Positions 41,642-50,075 are shown, counted from the stretch's first letter. The stretch: 63,071 bases of DNA from Neorhizobium sp. SHOUNA12A (GCF_023006505.1 NZ_JALBGV010000031.1:1-63071); one strand, 5' to 3'. Numbers and translations are program-made. Notes: generated from the letters alone by a model not told the origin.

Positions 41642-42442
41642 TCAGTTCTTGGCAGAACCGGGTTCGGCCACCTTGCGGTGCTGCCTGGCGAGCATGCCGG
41701 CCGGCGTGATATTGGCCGCCGCCGACATCAGCTTGTTCTTCCAGCCCGAAACGACATCGCCTTCGCCATCCATCATCGCATCGTAACCGATCTCTGCCAC
41801 GACAGCCGGATCGTCCTTCCTAGACTGACCGACCTGGGTGTCCAGGAGGTCGGCGCGTTCGAAGAACTCGGTGTCCGTCGCACCGGGCATCAGGCAGGTT
41901 ACCGTGACGCCGGTATCCTTCAGTTCCTCATGTAACGCGAAGGAGAAGGAATTGATGAAGGCTTTGGTGCCGTTGTAGACAGCCTGGAAGGTTCCCGGCA
42001 CGAAGCCGGCGATCGAACCGGTGAAGAGAATGCGGCCCTGGCCGCGCGCTCGCATGCGGTTGCCGATGTCATGGACCAGCGCGATCGTGCCAATGATATT
42101 GGTATCGACGACGCGCTGTACTTCGCGAATGTCTTCGTCGAGAAAACCGTTGCCCAGGCCCCTGCCCGCATTGGCCATCAGCAGGTCGACCGGCCGTCCG
42201 AGCGCGGTAATACCCGCCACGAAATGCCGCACGCCATCCGGCGTGGCGAGATCCGCCTGCATCGCCTCGACCTTGCCGCCGAACTCCCTGAGCTTCACGG
42301 CCGCGTCCTGGATCTGCGGCTCATCGGCGGCGATGACGAGGTCGTAACCATCCTGTGCCGCACATTTCGCCAATTCGTAACCGATACCGGTCGATGCGCC
42401 GGTGACGACGGAAAGGCCCCTGCCTGTTTCCACGGGATTCAT
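41642..42442 (-). CDS. SDR family oxidoreductase of the stress-type operon
   Basis: A 266-residue short-chain dehydrogenase: TGASTGIGYELAKCAA, LMANAGRGLGN, FTGSIAGFVPGTFQ, YNGTKAFINSFSFAL (catalytic Tyr and Lys), then LMPGATDTEFF. It is the last gene of the PEBP-CBS-alcohol dehydrogenase-SDR operon and lies 13 bases after the dehydrogenase stop. Substrate unknown. In rhizobia such gene sets are often under general-stress control, but no clear EcfG box was found here. Confidence 0.91.
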   Translation of the reverse strand: MNPVETGRGLSVVTGASTGIGYELAKCAAQDGYDLVIAADEPQIQDAAVKLREFGGKVEAMQADLATPDGVRHFVAGITALGRPVDLLMANAGRGLGNGFLDEDIREVQRVVDTNIIGTIALVHDIGNRMRARGQGRILFTGSIAGFVPGTFQAVYNGTKAFINSFSFALHEELKDTGVTVTCLMPGATDTEFFERADLLDTQVGQSRKDDPAVVAEIGYDAMMDGEGDVVSGWKNKLMSAAANITPAGMLARQHRKVAEPGSAKN

Positions 42443-42455
42443 GTTTCTCTCCTTT

Positions 42456-43625
42456 TCAGGGTTTCATGACGACTTTGATGCAGCCGTCCTTCTTGTCGCG
42501 GAAGGTCTTGTAGAGCTCCGGCCCGTCCTCCAGGCTAGCTCGATGGGTGATGACGAAGGACGGATCGATCTCTCCCTTCTGGATGCGCTCCATGAGGATC
42601 GGCAGGTAGCGCTGCACCGGCGTCTGGGCCATTTTGAAGGTGAGGCCACGGTTGATCGCCGACCCCATGGGGATCTTGTCGAGGAAGACGCCATAGACGC
42701 CGACGATCGACACGGTTCCGAAATTGCGGCAGCAATGGATCGCCTGGCGCAGGACGTGCGGCCGGTCGGTGCCCATGAAGGTCGCAACCTTGATCCGGTC
42801 GATGCGTGAGTCCCAGCTCGCCGAGGCATCCGCTTCGGTGCCGACCGCATCGATGCAGGCATCCGCGCCGCGACCACGGGTCAATTCCATGATCCGGTCG
42901 TAGATGTCTTCGTCGAGGAAATCGAGAGTGAGCGCGCCGGCGGAGGCTGCGAGCGCCAGCCGCTCCGGCACGGTGTCGACGGCGATAACCCTCTCGGCGC
43001 CGAGCAGGAAGGCGGAGCGGATTGCCATCTGGCCTACCGGGCCGCAGCCCCAGATGGCGATGGTGTCGCCCGGCTGGATATTGCAGAAGTCCGCGGCCAT
43101 GTAACCAGTCGGGAAGATGTCGGAGAGAAACAGGACCTGTTCGTCGCTTAGCCCTTCCGGGACCTTGATCGGTCCGACACCGGCATAGGGAACACGTAGG
43201 TACTCTGCTTGACCGCCGCTATAGCCGCCAAGTAGATGCGAGTAACCGAACAGCCCGGCCGGGGAATTGCCCCACAGCTTGGTCACCTTGCTGCGGTCGG
43301 GATTGGAGCGTTCACAGCCGGAATAAAAGCCGCGCTGACAGAAGAAGCATTCGCCACAGGAGATCGTGAAGGGAACCACGACCCGATCCCCGACTTTCAG
43401 CTTGGCGTTGTCCCGGCCGACCTCGACGACTTCACCCATCGTCTCGTGTCCCATGATGTCGCCGCTGTGCATTTCCGGCATTACGCCGTCGAAGAGGTGC
43501 AGGTCGGAGCCGCAGATGGCGCAGGCGGTGACCTTGATGATGGCATCCCTGCCATCCTGAATTTCTGGATCCGGAACACGTTCGCAACGGATGTCGTGCT
43601 TGCCGTGCCAGGTGAGAGCTTTCAT
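42456..43625 (-). CDS. Zinc-dependent alcohol dehydrogenase (formaldehyde dehydrogenase-like)
   Basis: A 389-residue MDR enzyme. Catalytic zinc ligands are in [14 protein letters not shown] (Cys38) and [14 protein letters not shown] (His), and the structural zinc loop [16 protein letters not shown] is complete. The Rossmann motif is [17 protein letters not shown]. The long form with [15 protein letters not shown] resembles glutathione-independent formaldehyde-dehydrogenase-like proteins common in stress operons. It probably detoxifies aldehydes. It lies between the CBS and SDR genes on the same strand. Confidence 0.91.
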   Translation of the reverse strand: MKALTWHGKHDIRCERVPDPEIQDGRDAIIKVTACAICGSDLHLFDGVMPEMHSGDIMGHETMGEVVEVGRDNAKLKVGDRVVVPFTISCGECFFCQRGFYSGCERSNPDRSKVTKLWGNSPAGLFGYSHLLGGYSGGQAEYLRVPYAGVGPIKVPEGLSDEQVLFLSDIFPTGYMAADFCNIQPGDTIAIWGCGPVGQMAIRSAFLLGAERVIAVDTVPERLALAASAGALTLDFLDEDIYDRIMELTRGRGADACIDAVGTEADASASWDSRIDRIKVATFMGTDRPHVLRQAIHCCRNFGTVSIVGVYGVFLDKIPMGSAINRGLTFKMAQTPVQRYLPILMERIQKGEIDPSFVITHRASLEDGPELYKTFRDKKDGCIKVVMKP

Positions 43626-43709
43626 GAGAGGGGCCTCCTGATTGAGCGCCCCGAACCTGCGGCTACAGGTTTAATTCCGATGCACGACACCGGATGCTGC
43701 GTTTTTTCG

Positions 43710-44135
43710 TCAGTGCGCGTGAGCACCTCCCGGACGGGAGACCTTCTTCAATCCAGCTCCCGCGGCGGCGGTGTCCGCCAGGGCGGCATCACCGAGCGAG
43801 ATGACCCCCGTCAGGCGTTTGTCGCGGTTGACGACGGGAAGACGGCGGACCTGAACCTTGCCCATGTTGCGCGCCACGTCGTCGACATCATCGTCTTCGA
43901 AACAGTACTTTACGTCCCGCGTCATCACTTCCCGGATCTTGGCATCGCCTCCAAGCCCGTCGGCAAGCCCCCGGATGACCAGATCCCGGTCCGTGACCGT
44001 TCCGACGAGCTTGTCGTTGTCACCGACGGGCAAAAAGCCGATCTGCCTGTCGGCCATGCACCTGGCGATTTCGGCGACGGTCTGGTGGGGACTGGCGATT
44101 TCTACATCTCGCGACATGATCTCTGACACTTTCAT
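43710..44135 (-). CDS. CBS-domain pair protein
   Basis: A 141-residue protein made of two CBS motifs (VSEIMSRDVEIASPHQTVAE and KIREVMTRDVKYCFEDDDVD), which form a Bateman module binding adenine nucleotides. No effector domain is attached. Its place in a stress-type operon fits a nucleotide-sensing role. It lies 18 bases after the PEBP gene stop. Confidence 0.92.
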   Translation of the reverse strand: MKVSEIMSRDVEIASPHQTVAEIARCMADRQIGFLPVGDNDKLVGTVTDRDLVIRGLADGLGGDAKIREVMTRDVKYCFEDDDVDDVARNMGKVQVRRLPVVNRDKRLTGVISLGDAALADTAAAGAGLKKVSRPGGAHAH

Positions 44136-44153
44136 GATCTTTCCTCCTGCGTT

Positions 44154-44618
44154 TTAGTGGACGTCGAATGTTCCGGTGAGCGTGGTCTCCGAGAGGGTGT
44201 GGTGGCGCGCCTCGTTCCACATCGCCTCCACCCCAGCGGTATCCGGCACCTTGAGGTTTGGGACATCGAGTGCGGCGAGACGGAACTGATAATGGTGCAG
44301 GCCGTGGCCTTTCGGCGGCTGTGGACCGTCGTAACGGGTATTGCCGAAGTCGTTCTCCGAGAAACGCGGGCCACCGCCGGGCGCCGTATCCTCGCTCTGG
44401 CCCAGCTGTTTCCAGTCCTTGGGAATATTGAAGACACCGCAATGGCGGAAGATCCCGTTCGGTGCGTCCGGGTCCTCGACGATCAGCGCGAAGCTTTTGG
44501 CTTCCTCGGGCGCACCGCCCCATTTCAAGGGCGGCATCAGGTTTCCCCCGAGGCGGGTATACTTGTCCGGCAAGCGTTCGCCTTCGGCGAAAGCCGGGCT
44601 GGTGAGGGTCATGCTCAT
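44154..44618 (-). CDS. YbhB/YbcL family PEBP protein (Raf kinase inhibitor-like)
   Basis: A 154-residue phosphatidylethanolamine-binding-protein fold. Signatures are SPPL-like NLMPPLKWGGAPEEAKSFAL, VEDPDAPNGIFRHCGVFNI (the DPDAP...H ligand-binding motif) and YDGPQPPKGHGLHHYQF. Function in bacteria is mostly unknown; some act in stress or as kinase modulators. No signal peptide is present. It is the first gene of the four-gene minus-strand operon. Confidence 0.93.
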   Translation of the reverse strand: MSMTLTSPAFAEGERLPDKYTRLGGNLMPPLKWGGAPEEAKSFALIVEDPDAPNGIFRHCGVFNIPKDWKQLGQSEDTAPGGGPRFSENDFGNTRYDGPQPPKGHGLHHYQFRLAALDVPNLKVPDTAGVEAMWNEARHHTLSETTLTGTFDVH

Positions 44619-44677
44619 TGTTCGCTCCTGCAGGTCCGAATTCGCACTGAGTCTACGCCGACCAGCTCACAAACGAG

Positions 44678-44731
44678 CTCTCAATCCTGTCGATATATCG
44701 CCTCTACATCGTTGATATTGTTTGCAATATC
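44678..44731 (+). promoter_or_regulatory. Copy B of the duplicated element: regulatory region of the oxoamine synthase operon
   Basis: Contains the palindrome CGATATATCG (44691-44700), the conserved CTCTACATCG and the perfect 18-base inverted repeat GATATTG-TTTG-CAATATC (44714-44731), ending 41 bases before the ATG of the oxoamine synthase gene. A similar 51-base sequence lies at 29185-29235, where the last palindrome is degraded. It is a likely operator-promoter of this operon. Confidence 0.6.
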
Positions 44732-44772
44732 TCCGTGTCGCGCCCATCCTGCCCTGGTATTGGGAGGGCGCC

Positions 44773-46047
44773 ATGACGAAAGACAGTCGGACCTCTGCAG
44801 CCAAGCCGCGATCGATCCGGAATACCCAACGTATGATCGAACGCGCAGACCCGATCTTCGCTCTTGCGTTTGATGCAGGTGTGATGGGACTGAGCGCAAA
44901 ATCGGTTGAACGACGCCTCGTTCATGTTAGTGACCGGCAGAACGGCACCCGAGAAGTCGTCGACTTCGTCCGCTGTTCCTACCTCGGTCTCGACAATCAC
45001 CCCGCCATCATCGCAGGCGCCATCGAGGCGATCGCAGATTATGGCTCCCTGCACTGGTCCTGCGCACGCACGCGCCTCAATTTCGGGCTGCTCTCGGACC
45101 TTGAGGAGAACCTTTCCGATCTGTTTCAGGCGCATGTCATCACGTTCTCGACCGTGCTTGCCGCCAATCTAAGTGCCATGCCGATCCTGGCTTCCGGTTA
45201 CCTGACCGGGGGTGAGAAACCGCTTGTCGTCTTCGACCGGCTGGTCCACGCGACTCTGGCGGTCCACAAGCCGCTCGTCGCTGCCGAGACCACGGTGCTC
45301 ACCATCGATCACAATGATGTCGATATGCTCGAGCAGATCTGTCGGGCAAACCCGCTCGTGGCCTTTGTCTGCGATGGTCTCTATTCCATGGGCGGTGCAG
45401 CCCCGATCGATGAACTGCTCAGGCTGCAACGGCAATACGGATTATTCCTCTACATCGATGACGCCCACGGCATATCGCTTTTCGGTTTCCGAGGGGAAGG
45501 CTATGCCCGATCGTCCATCGCCGAGGAATTTGGCGATCGCACCATCATTGCCGCGTCGCTTGGTAAGGGTTTTGGCGCCTCAGGCGCGTTGCTCATGCTC
45601 GGGTCGCAACGCCAGGAAGACCTTTTTCGGCGGTTCGCGCTGGCATTCGCCTTTTCGGTTTCTATCAATCTTGCCGGCATCGGCGGCGCGATAGCATCGG
45701 CCAATCTTCACCGCACCCAGGAGCTCCTCGATCGCCAGATCGCGCTGGGAGAGCGGATCAAACAGTTCGATGCCATGATCGAAACCGAGCAGACCTCCCT
45801 GCCCTTTCCGATCCGCACCATCATGCTCGGAGACGAGCGTGCAGCTATTTCAGCGGCGCGCCGGTTGCTCGGCCGCGGCCTCTATACGTCCGCAATCTTT
45901 TTTCCGACGGTGGCCGAGGGTCGAGCGGGTTTGCGCGTTTGCCCGACCGCCAGCCATCTGGTCGAAGAAGTCGATTGGTTAGGCCGCGAGTTGAGGTCGA
46001 TCATCGACGGACGTGCGGCCGACGGATCGGGACCGCGTTCATGCTGA
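44773..46047 (+). CDS. Alpha-oxoamine synthase family PLP enzyme
   Basis: A 424-residue protein of the family that includes 8-amino-7-oxononanoate synthase, serine palmitoyltransferase and CqsA. These condense an amino acid with an acyl thioester and release CO2. Visible are FVRCSYLGLDNHPAI, the PLP-site FLYIDDAHGISLFG (Asp230, His232) and the Schiff-base lysine in AASLGKGFGASGA (Lys265). Biotin genes are absent nearby, and the partners are a class III aminotransferase and a GNAT, so a specialised aminoketone product or signal is more likely than biotin. ATG 44773 has GGGAGG 8 bases upstream. Confidence 0.87.
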   Translation: MTKDSRTSAAKPRSIRNTQRMIERADPIFALAFDAGVMGLSAKSVERRLVHVSDRQNGTREVVDFVRCSYLGLDNHPAIIAGAIEAIADYGSLHWSCARTRLNFGLLSDLEENLSDLFQAHVITFSTVLAANLSAMPILASGYLTGGEKPLVVFDRLVHATLAVHKPLVAAETTVLTIDHNDVDMLEQICRANPLVAFVCDGLYSMGGAAPIDELLRLQRQYGLFLYIDDAHGISLFGFRGEGYARSSIAEEFGDRTIIAASLGKGFGASGALLMLGSQRQEDLFRRFALAFAFSVSINLAGIGGAIASANLHRTQELLDRQIALGERIKQFDAMIETEQTSLPFPIRTIMLGDERAAISAARRLLGRGLYTSAIFFPTVAEGRAGLRVCPTASHLVEEVDWLGRELRSIIDGRAADGSGPRSC

Positions 46048-47384
46048 TCACCGACGTCTCTGAAGCAGCAAACCGGCGGGCGCAGCGCGTCATGCCCATG
46101 GGGAATACAAGAAGCTCCGCATTTGCCACGCCGTATCCTATCTATCTTGCATCAGGTGACGGAGCCTATGTCACGGACGTCGATGGCAACCGCTTTCTCG
46201 ACTTCCAGAACAACTTCACCGCGCTGATCCATGGTTATGGTCATGCCGACGTGACAAGCGCATTGCTGGCGCAGTTGATGAAGGGCTTGAGCTTTGCGAA
46301 ACCAACATTTCCCGAGATTGAACTCGCGGAGCTTCTCTGCGACCGGGTAGCGCATTTCGAGCAAGTGCGCTTCACCAACACCGGTTCCGAAGCGGTGATG
46401 ATGGCAATCAAGGCTGCAAGGGCTTTGACCGGCCGGACGCTGGTGGCAAAATGCGATGGGGCATATCACGGGAACTACGATTCGATCGAAATCAACGTCT
46501 CAGCCCCGCCAATCCGCTGGACAGATGGCTGTGGGGGCTGCAGCCTTGAGCACGACGGATTAACCGCTTCGGTCGCGCAGCAGACAGTCGTGATCCCCTT
46601 CAACGACATCGAAAATAGCGATCGCATCCTCTCCGCTGTCGGATGCGATCTCGCTGCCGTACTGATCGATCCCCTGCCCTCCCGTGCCGGCCTCGTTCAG
46701 ATCACTCCGGAATATCTCGACTATCTGAGACGATGGACGTCAGCCCGATCCGCTCTTCTGATCTCCGACGAGGTGTTGAGCTTCAGGCTCGGGTACACCG
46801 GCGCCTTCGGCGAAAGCTCGACCAAGCCAGACATTACCGCCTTCGGCAAAATCATCGGCGGTGGTCTTCCGATAGGTGCGGTCGCGGGCGGCAGTGATGT
46901 GATGAAGGTCTTTGCGCCGTTGGGCAAACGACCGCATGTTGCACATTCAGGCACTTTCACAGCCAATCCAATGACCATGGTTGCGGGCCTGGCTGCGATG
47001 GGCGCGATGACGGAAGACGAGTTTCTGCGCATCAATCAACTCGGTGACGATGCGCGACGCGTGCTTGCCGATGCGTTTCGAAGCGCGGGCGTGACCGGCG
47101 CGGTCACCGGCGCCGGATCGCTGTTTCGCATCTTCATCGGCGCCGGCAAAATCTCAAGTTATGCCGACGCCCATCTCGCCTCGCAGGATTCCGCTACGCT
47201 TGGCGACATTATCAGGCACATGCGCGATCGCGGCGTTCTGATTTCGCAAGTCGGCCTTGGGGCGATTTCGACTCCGATGACGCCGATGGACGTCGGCATG
47301 CTGGCGGCAATCTTCGAAGACGCCCTGCGCGCGGTGGTCGGGAAAGCCCATGCGAGAAAAGAGGTCGCGGCCGATGAACCTTGA
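46041..47384 (+). CDS. Class III aminotransferase / glutamate-1-semialdehyde aminomutase-like enzyme
   Basis: A 447-residue fold-type I PLP enzyme. It shows FTNTGSEAVMMAIKAARA, AKCDGAYHGNYD, the PLP Asp in LLISDEVLSFRLGYTG and the lysine in AFGKIIGGGLPIGAVAGG, a GSA-aminomutase-like pattern. Translation starts inside the previous gene (ATGCTGA overlap), so it is coupled to the oxoamine synthase. It could aminate the ketone made by that enzyme. It is a paralogue of the enzyme at 57397 (both contain a NNFT-LIHG motif near residue 60). Confidence 0.88.
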   Translation: MLITDVSEAANRRAQRVMPMGNTRSSAFATPYPIYLASGDGAYVTDVDGNRFLDFQNNFTALIHGYGHADVTSALLAQLMKGLSFAKPTFPEIELAELLCDRVAHFEQVRFTNTGSEAVMMAIKAARALTGRTLVAKCDGAYHGNYDSIEINVSAPPIRWTDGCGGCSLEHDGLTASVAQQTVVIPFNDIENSDRILSAVGCDLAAVLIDPLPSRAGLVQITPEYLDYLRRWTSARSALLISDEVLSFRLGYTGAFGESSTKPDITAFGKIIGGGLPIGAVAGGSDVMKVFAPLGKRPHVAHSGTFTANPMTMVAGLAAMGAMTEDEFLRINQLGDDARRVLADAFRSAGVTGAVTGAGSLFRIFIGAGKISSYADAHLASQDSATLGDIIRHMRDRGVLISQVGLGAISTPMTPMDVGMLAAIFEDALRAVVGKAHARKEVAADEP

Positions 47385-47895
47385 GACCGAACGGCTGTTC
47401 ATGCGGCCTGTGACCACCCGTGACGGCGACGCGCTACACCGCCTTCATACCGATCCGCTTGTCATCGAACTTATCATGCAGGGCAAACCGCTGACGCGGG
47501 CCGAATCTGACGCTCGTCTCGATCTCTATCTCAATGAGTGGGACCGCTATGGCTATGGCTTCTGGATGCTCTATCTCCGTGAACCGAACGGTGACCTGAC
47601 CTTCGTCGGTCGGGCCGGACTGCGCCGATATGACGAACATGATGTCGAGGTTGGTGTCTGCCTGTTCGGGTTTTCCTCCGGTAAGGGGATCGCCGGAGAA
47701 AGTCTTGAAGCCGCGATCGAGTTCGGCTTTCGACGCCTTCCTCTGCGCCGGCTGGTTTGCGTCGTCAGGCCGACGAACATCCGGTCTCAGAAGGCCATGC
47801 TACGGCTGGGATTTTCGTTCGCCGGCATGACCGAACATCATGGGATTGTCTTTCGCTTCTATGAGATGCAACGACCCGGCAAATTTGCACTGTGA
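47374..47895 (+). CDS. GNAT family N-acetyltransferase
   Basis: A 173-residue RimJ/RimL-type acetyltransferase. It begins LETERLFMRPVTTRDGDALH and shows VGVCLFGFSSGKGIAGESLEAAIEFGF, where the acetyl-CoA loop is expected, and RLVCVVRPTNIRSQKAMLRLGF. The usual Q/RxxGxG/A loop is FSSGKGIA here. ATG 47374 overlaps the aminotransferase end; ATG 47350 is an alternative. As last gene of the operon it may acylate the amine produced by the other two enzymes (inference). Confidence 0.87.
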   Translation: MNLETERLFMRPVTTRDGDALHRLHTDPLVIELIMQGKPLTRAESDARLDLYLNEWDRYGYGFWMLYLREPNGDLTFVGRAGLRRYDEHDVEVGVCLFGFSSGKGIAGESLEAAIEFGFRRLPLRRLVCVVRPTNIRSQKAMLRLGFSFAGMTEHHGIVFRFYEMQRPGKFAL

Positions 47896-48082
47896 GGCTC
47901 AGGAGTTCGGATCTGAAAACGCCACCAGATTTTACGGGATGTTCCGATCGCTGTAAGCTACCAACCCCGTTCTTGAAACTCCTGTGTGCGGAGCTTCGAC
48001 GGCCAGAATCTAGAACGTAGTGCCGATAGGCCGTCAGATGAGGACGGTGAAAGCCTTGAGCGGAATGATATAAGCTAGCGAT

Positions 48083-48379
48083 ATGAACAGAAGCGACGCC
48101 ATTCAGAAGCTCCAGCAGCGTGCCGATGCCGTGAAAGGCATGGGCGCAACGGCCATGTATCTTTTCGGATCGACCGCCCGCGACGAAGCCCATGCGCCAA
48201 GCGATCTCGATCTGTTCATCGACTATGACCCTGCCACACGGTTCTCGCTCCTCGATTTGGTCGGGATTAAGCAGTTCCTGGAGGAAGAGCTTGCCGTGGA
48301 GGTCGACGTGACAACACGCAGTAGCCTGCATCCGATGCTGCGGACCGACATCGAGCAATCAGCCATTCGTGTCTTCTGA
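48083..48379 (+). CDS. Minimal nucleotidyltransferase (MNT) of a HEPN-MNT pair
   Basis: A 98-residue nucleotidyltransferase-fold protein with the signature MYLFGSTARDEAHAPSDLDLFIDYD (GSTAR...SDLDLF, about residues 27-50) and the third acidic residue in VEVDVTT. In HEPN-MNT toxin-antitoxin modules the MNT AMPylates and silences the HEPN RNase. The partner gene starts by overlapping this stop (TGATGG) but is broken, so this antitoxin appears orphaned. An AGCG-type ribosome site is weak. Confidence 0.88.
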   Translation: MNRSDAIQKLQQRADAVKGMGATAMYLFGSTARDEAHAPSDLDLFIDYDPATRFSLLDLVGIKQFLEEELAVEVDVTTRSSLHPMLRTDIEQSAIRVF

Positions 48380-48625
48380 TGGTCAAGCGCAAGGTCGGGC
48401 CGGTTCTGGCTGAAATTCTGGAAGCCGTCGAAGGCATTCAAATTCACACGACCGGAAAAGTCCCTGGCGGAGTTCGAGCGCGATTGGCTGCTGCGCCTCG
48501 GCACCCAACGGGCGCTGGAAATTATATCTGAAGCCTGCCGTAACATTCCCGGTGAGCTGTTGAACCTTGCTCCCGACGTTCCGCGATTATTGTCGCAAGC
48601 TTATGGGCCCTTGCGACCGATTTGA
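48379..48625 (+). pseudogene. Frameshifted HEPN (DUF86) toxin gene
   Basis: The first frame reads MVKRKVGPVLAEILEAVEGI, then an extra base near 48454-48460 shifts it. The next frame continues as SLAEFERDWLLRLGTQRAL, EIISEACRNIPGELLNLAP, clearly DUF86. The C-terminus (PRLLSQAYGPLRPI) lacks the expected IGNxLRHEY region with the RNase motif RX4-6H. At least two lesions therefore inactivate the toxin. Confidence 0.85.
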
Positions 48626-48723
48626 ATGCACCGTTCTGAAGCGGCCTGGACGGCAGTCCCAATGAGCGGACGCGCACCCGGGTCGCGCAGCTGGCCCTCT
48701 CGGAGCTTTTCTGTCTCCCTACC

Positions 48724-48969
48724 CTACTGGTGTTGCTGGCACGAGTGTTGACCGGACGCTGTCTCAGCCGTCATGTTCGCCAAGATGATGACGTACTCAT
48801 CCGCTGCGTCGGCGAGGATAAGTGCGATTTCTTGCCGGCCGAGCCCTTCCTGCTGAAGGCGCTCGATCATCTCCAGCATCGCGGCTTCGACCCTGAAGCG
48901 GTGCGCAGGCAGAGGTTCGTATGGTTCATCGGGTGTCTGTGTTCGCATGTCCATGATCTGTTTCCCCAT
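48724..48969 (-). CDS. Small hypothetical protein
   Basis: An 81-residue acidic, helical protein (HRFRVEAAMLEMIERLQQEG then GRQEIALILADAADEYVIIL) with no catalytic motif. The regular amphipathic pattern argues that it is a genuine gene. The start is uncertain: ATG 48969 (MGKQIMDMRTQ) is chosen, ATG 48951 is possible, and the frame is open further to TTG 49005. I do not recognise the family. Confidence 0.6.
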   Translation of the reverse strand: MGKQIMDMRTQTPDEPYEPLPAHRFRVEAAMLEMIERLQQEGLGRQEIALILADAADEYVIILANMTAETASGQHSCQQHQ

Positions 48970-49065
48970 GGCAGGGGAGCATCGCACACCGTCCGCAGTC
49001 TGCAAGAAGATGCTTAATTAACGGTTAACGAGATCGCCTTGCAGCTATCAAAATCGGACCGGGCT

Positions 49066-49195
49066 CGACCCATTCCTGGGTCGGCGCTCTCGGAGACCAG
49101 TGAGGGAGACCTCGTAGAGTAGTGGATCACTGGTGAACGCGGATGGTGACGGGGAACAGGCATTGGGAGACGCGCTGAAATCAACATCCGCGTTC
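49066..49195. other. Run of three hairpins: candidate structured RNA or palindromic intergenic element
   Basis: Three perfect inverted repeats lie in succession: CGACCC/GGGTCG (49066-49083, 6-base loop), ACCAGTGA/TCACTGGT (49096-49134) and, directly abutting it, GAACGCGGATG/CATCCGCGTTC (49135-49195). No convincing ORF covers them. Such stacked palindromes resemble rhizobial RIME-type intergenic mosaic elements or a small RNA. The rest of 49006-49402 contains the palindrome TGGATCTAGATCCA and otherwise nothing recognised. Confidence 0.55.
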
Positions 49196-49303
49196 CATCC
49201 TTTAACAAGTGCAGTTCACGGAAGTTTCGTGTACCTGGAAATTTTGTTGAAGATAGTCCGACCGCAAGGTGCGGCTATGTCTCGAAAATCCCGGCTAACG
49301 ATT

Positions 49304-49317
49304 TGGATCTAGATCCA
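49304..49317. repeat. Perfect palindrome TGGATCTAGATCCA
   Basis: A 14-base perfect palindrome about 85 bases upstream of the 24-residue small membrane protein gene. It could be an operator, but no regulator can be assigned. Confidence 0.35.
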
Positions 49318-49402
49318 CGTATTTCGGAACATAGTAGCGGGCAACGGCATTCCGTCGGCGATCCAACCGGATCTGAAATCAGACCCACCAGTAGGTGCCA
49401 CC

Positions 49403-49477
49403 ATGAATAGCATCGTATGGCTCGTCGGAGCCGTCGTTATTGTCCTCTTTATTCTCGGCTTCTTCGGACTGAGGTAA
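49403..49477 (+). CDS. 24-residue single-helix membrane miniprotein
   Basis: ATG at 49403 opens a 24-codon frame that encodes one hydrophobic helix (VWLVGAVVIVLFILGFF) ending in a short polar tail (GLR) and TAA. Codon choice and the compact transmembrane pattern suggest a real small membrane protein of the kind common in rhizobial stress regions. The ribosome site is weak (AGGTGCC). It was found by direct reading. Confidence 0.5.
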   Translation: MNSIVWLVGAVVIVLFILGFFGLR

Positions 49478-49644
49478 TATTTACTCGAGCGACGCACAGA
49501 TGTTGCCCGAAAATTGCAGCCGTAGCGACTAGATATTGGTTCCTGGATGAGCGCTTCGGACGCGCCAAAACGTCGTCCAGCCGTAGCCGACCATTTGCCT
49601 TCCCCTCGGGCTGCGCTATTTCCTCTTAAGGAGGATCTAATATC

Positions 49645-49968
49645 TTGACGCTGAAGTGGGAGAAACCGGTTCGGGCCGCAGGCGGGCCGCTCGAGGCGCA
49701 CCGATTCTTGATGCACGGATGGCCGCATCGGAAAAATGAGGAATGGTCAGCGGCTCCATCCGACAAGGCGGTGGAATTTGTCAGCAGGCAACCCATGCCT
49801 GCCAATCCTGTACAGGTCAGCGAGAAGATTGCGGTTGGCCAGCCGATACCAAACAACCTCGTGCTGTCACCTATTCCGGACGCGCCCAACTTCGCCTTCA
49901 CGATCGTCAATGACAAACGCCTGATCATCGACCCCAAGACCTTCGTGGCGGTGCGGATCGTTGAGTGA
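49645..49968 (+). CDS. DUF1236-like small protein
   Basis: A 107-residue protein whose C-terminal half (VAVGQPIPNNLVLSPIPDAP, then VNDKRLIIDPKTFVAVRIVE, of which only parts are cited) matches the DUF1236 pattern common in rhizobial exported proteins. The start is TTG 49645 with a strong AAGGAGGA 10 bases upstream. No signal peptide is apparent, unlike typical family members, so this may be a truncated or cytoplasmic form. Function unknown. Confidence 0.68.
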   Translation: MTLKWEKPVRAAGGPLEAHRFLMHGWPHRKNEEWSAAPSDKAVEFVSRQPMPANPVQVSEKIAVGQPIPNNLVLSPIPDAPNFAFTIVNDKRLIIDPKTFVAVRIVE

Positions 49969-50020
49969 CAAATGGGCCCGTCCCGGCGATCGACTATGAT
50001 TCACCTCAATATCTGAGGGC

Positions 50021-50045
50021 GGAACGATCGCATCCGTCCGACGTT
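50021..50045 (+). promoter_or_regulatory. EcfG-type general stress promoter (GGAAC-N16-CGTT)
   Basis: GGAAC at 50021-50025 and CGTT at 50042-50045 are separated by exactly 16 bases, matching the alphaproteobacterial EcfG consensus perfectly. It lies 31 bases upstream of the ATG at 50076, so it should drive the small exported protein and the anchor protein behind it. Confidence 0.75.
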
Positions 50046-50075
50046 CTCTCTGCGCTGGAAATCAGAGGCAATCCC

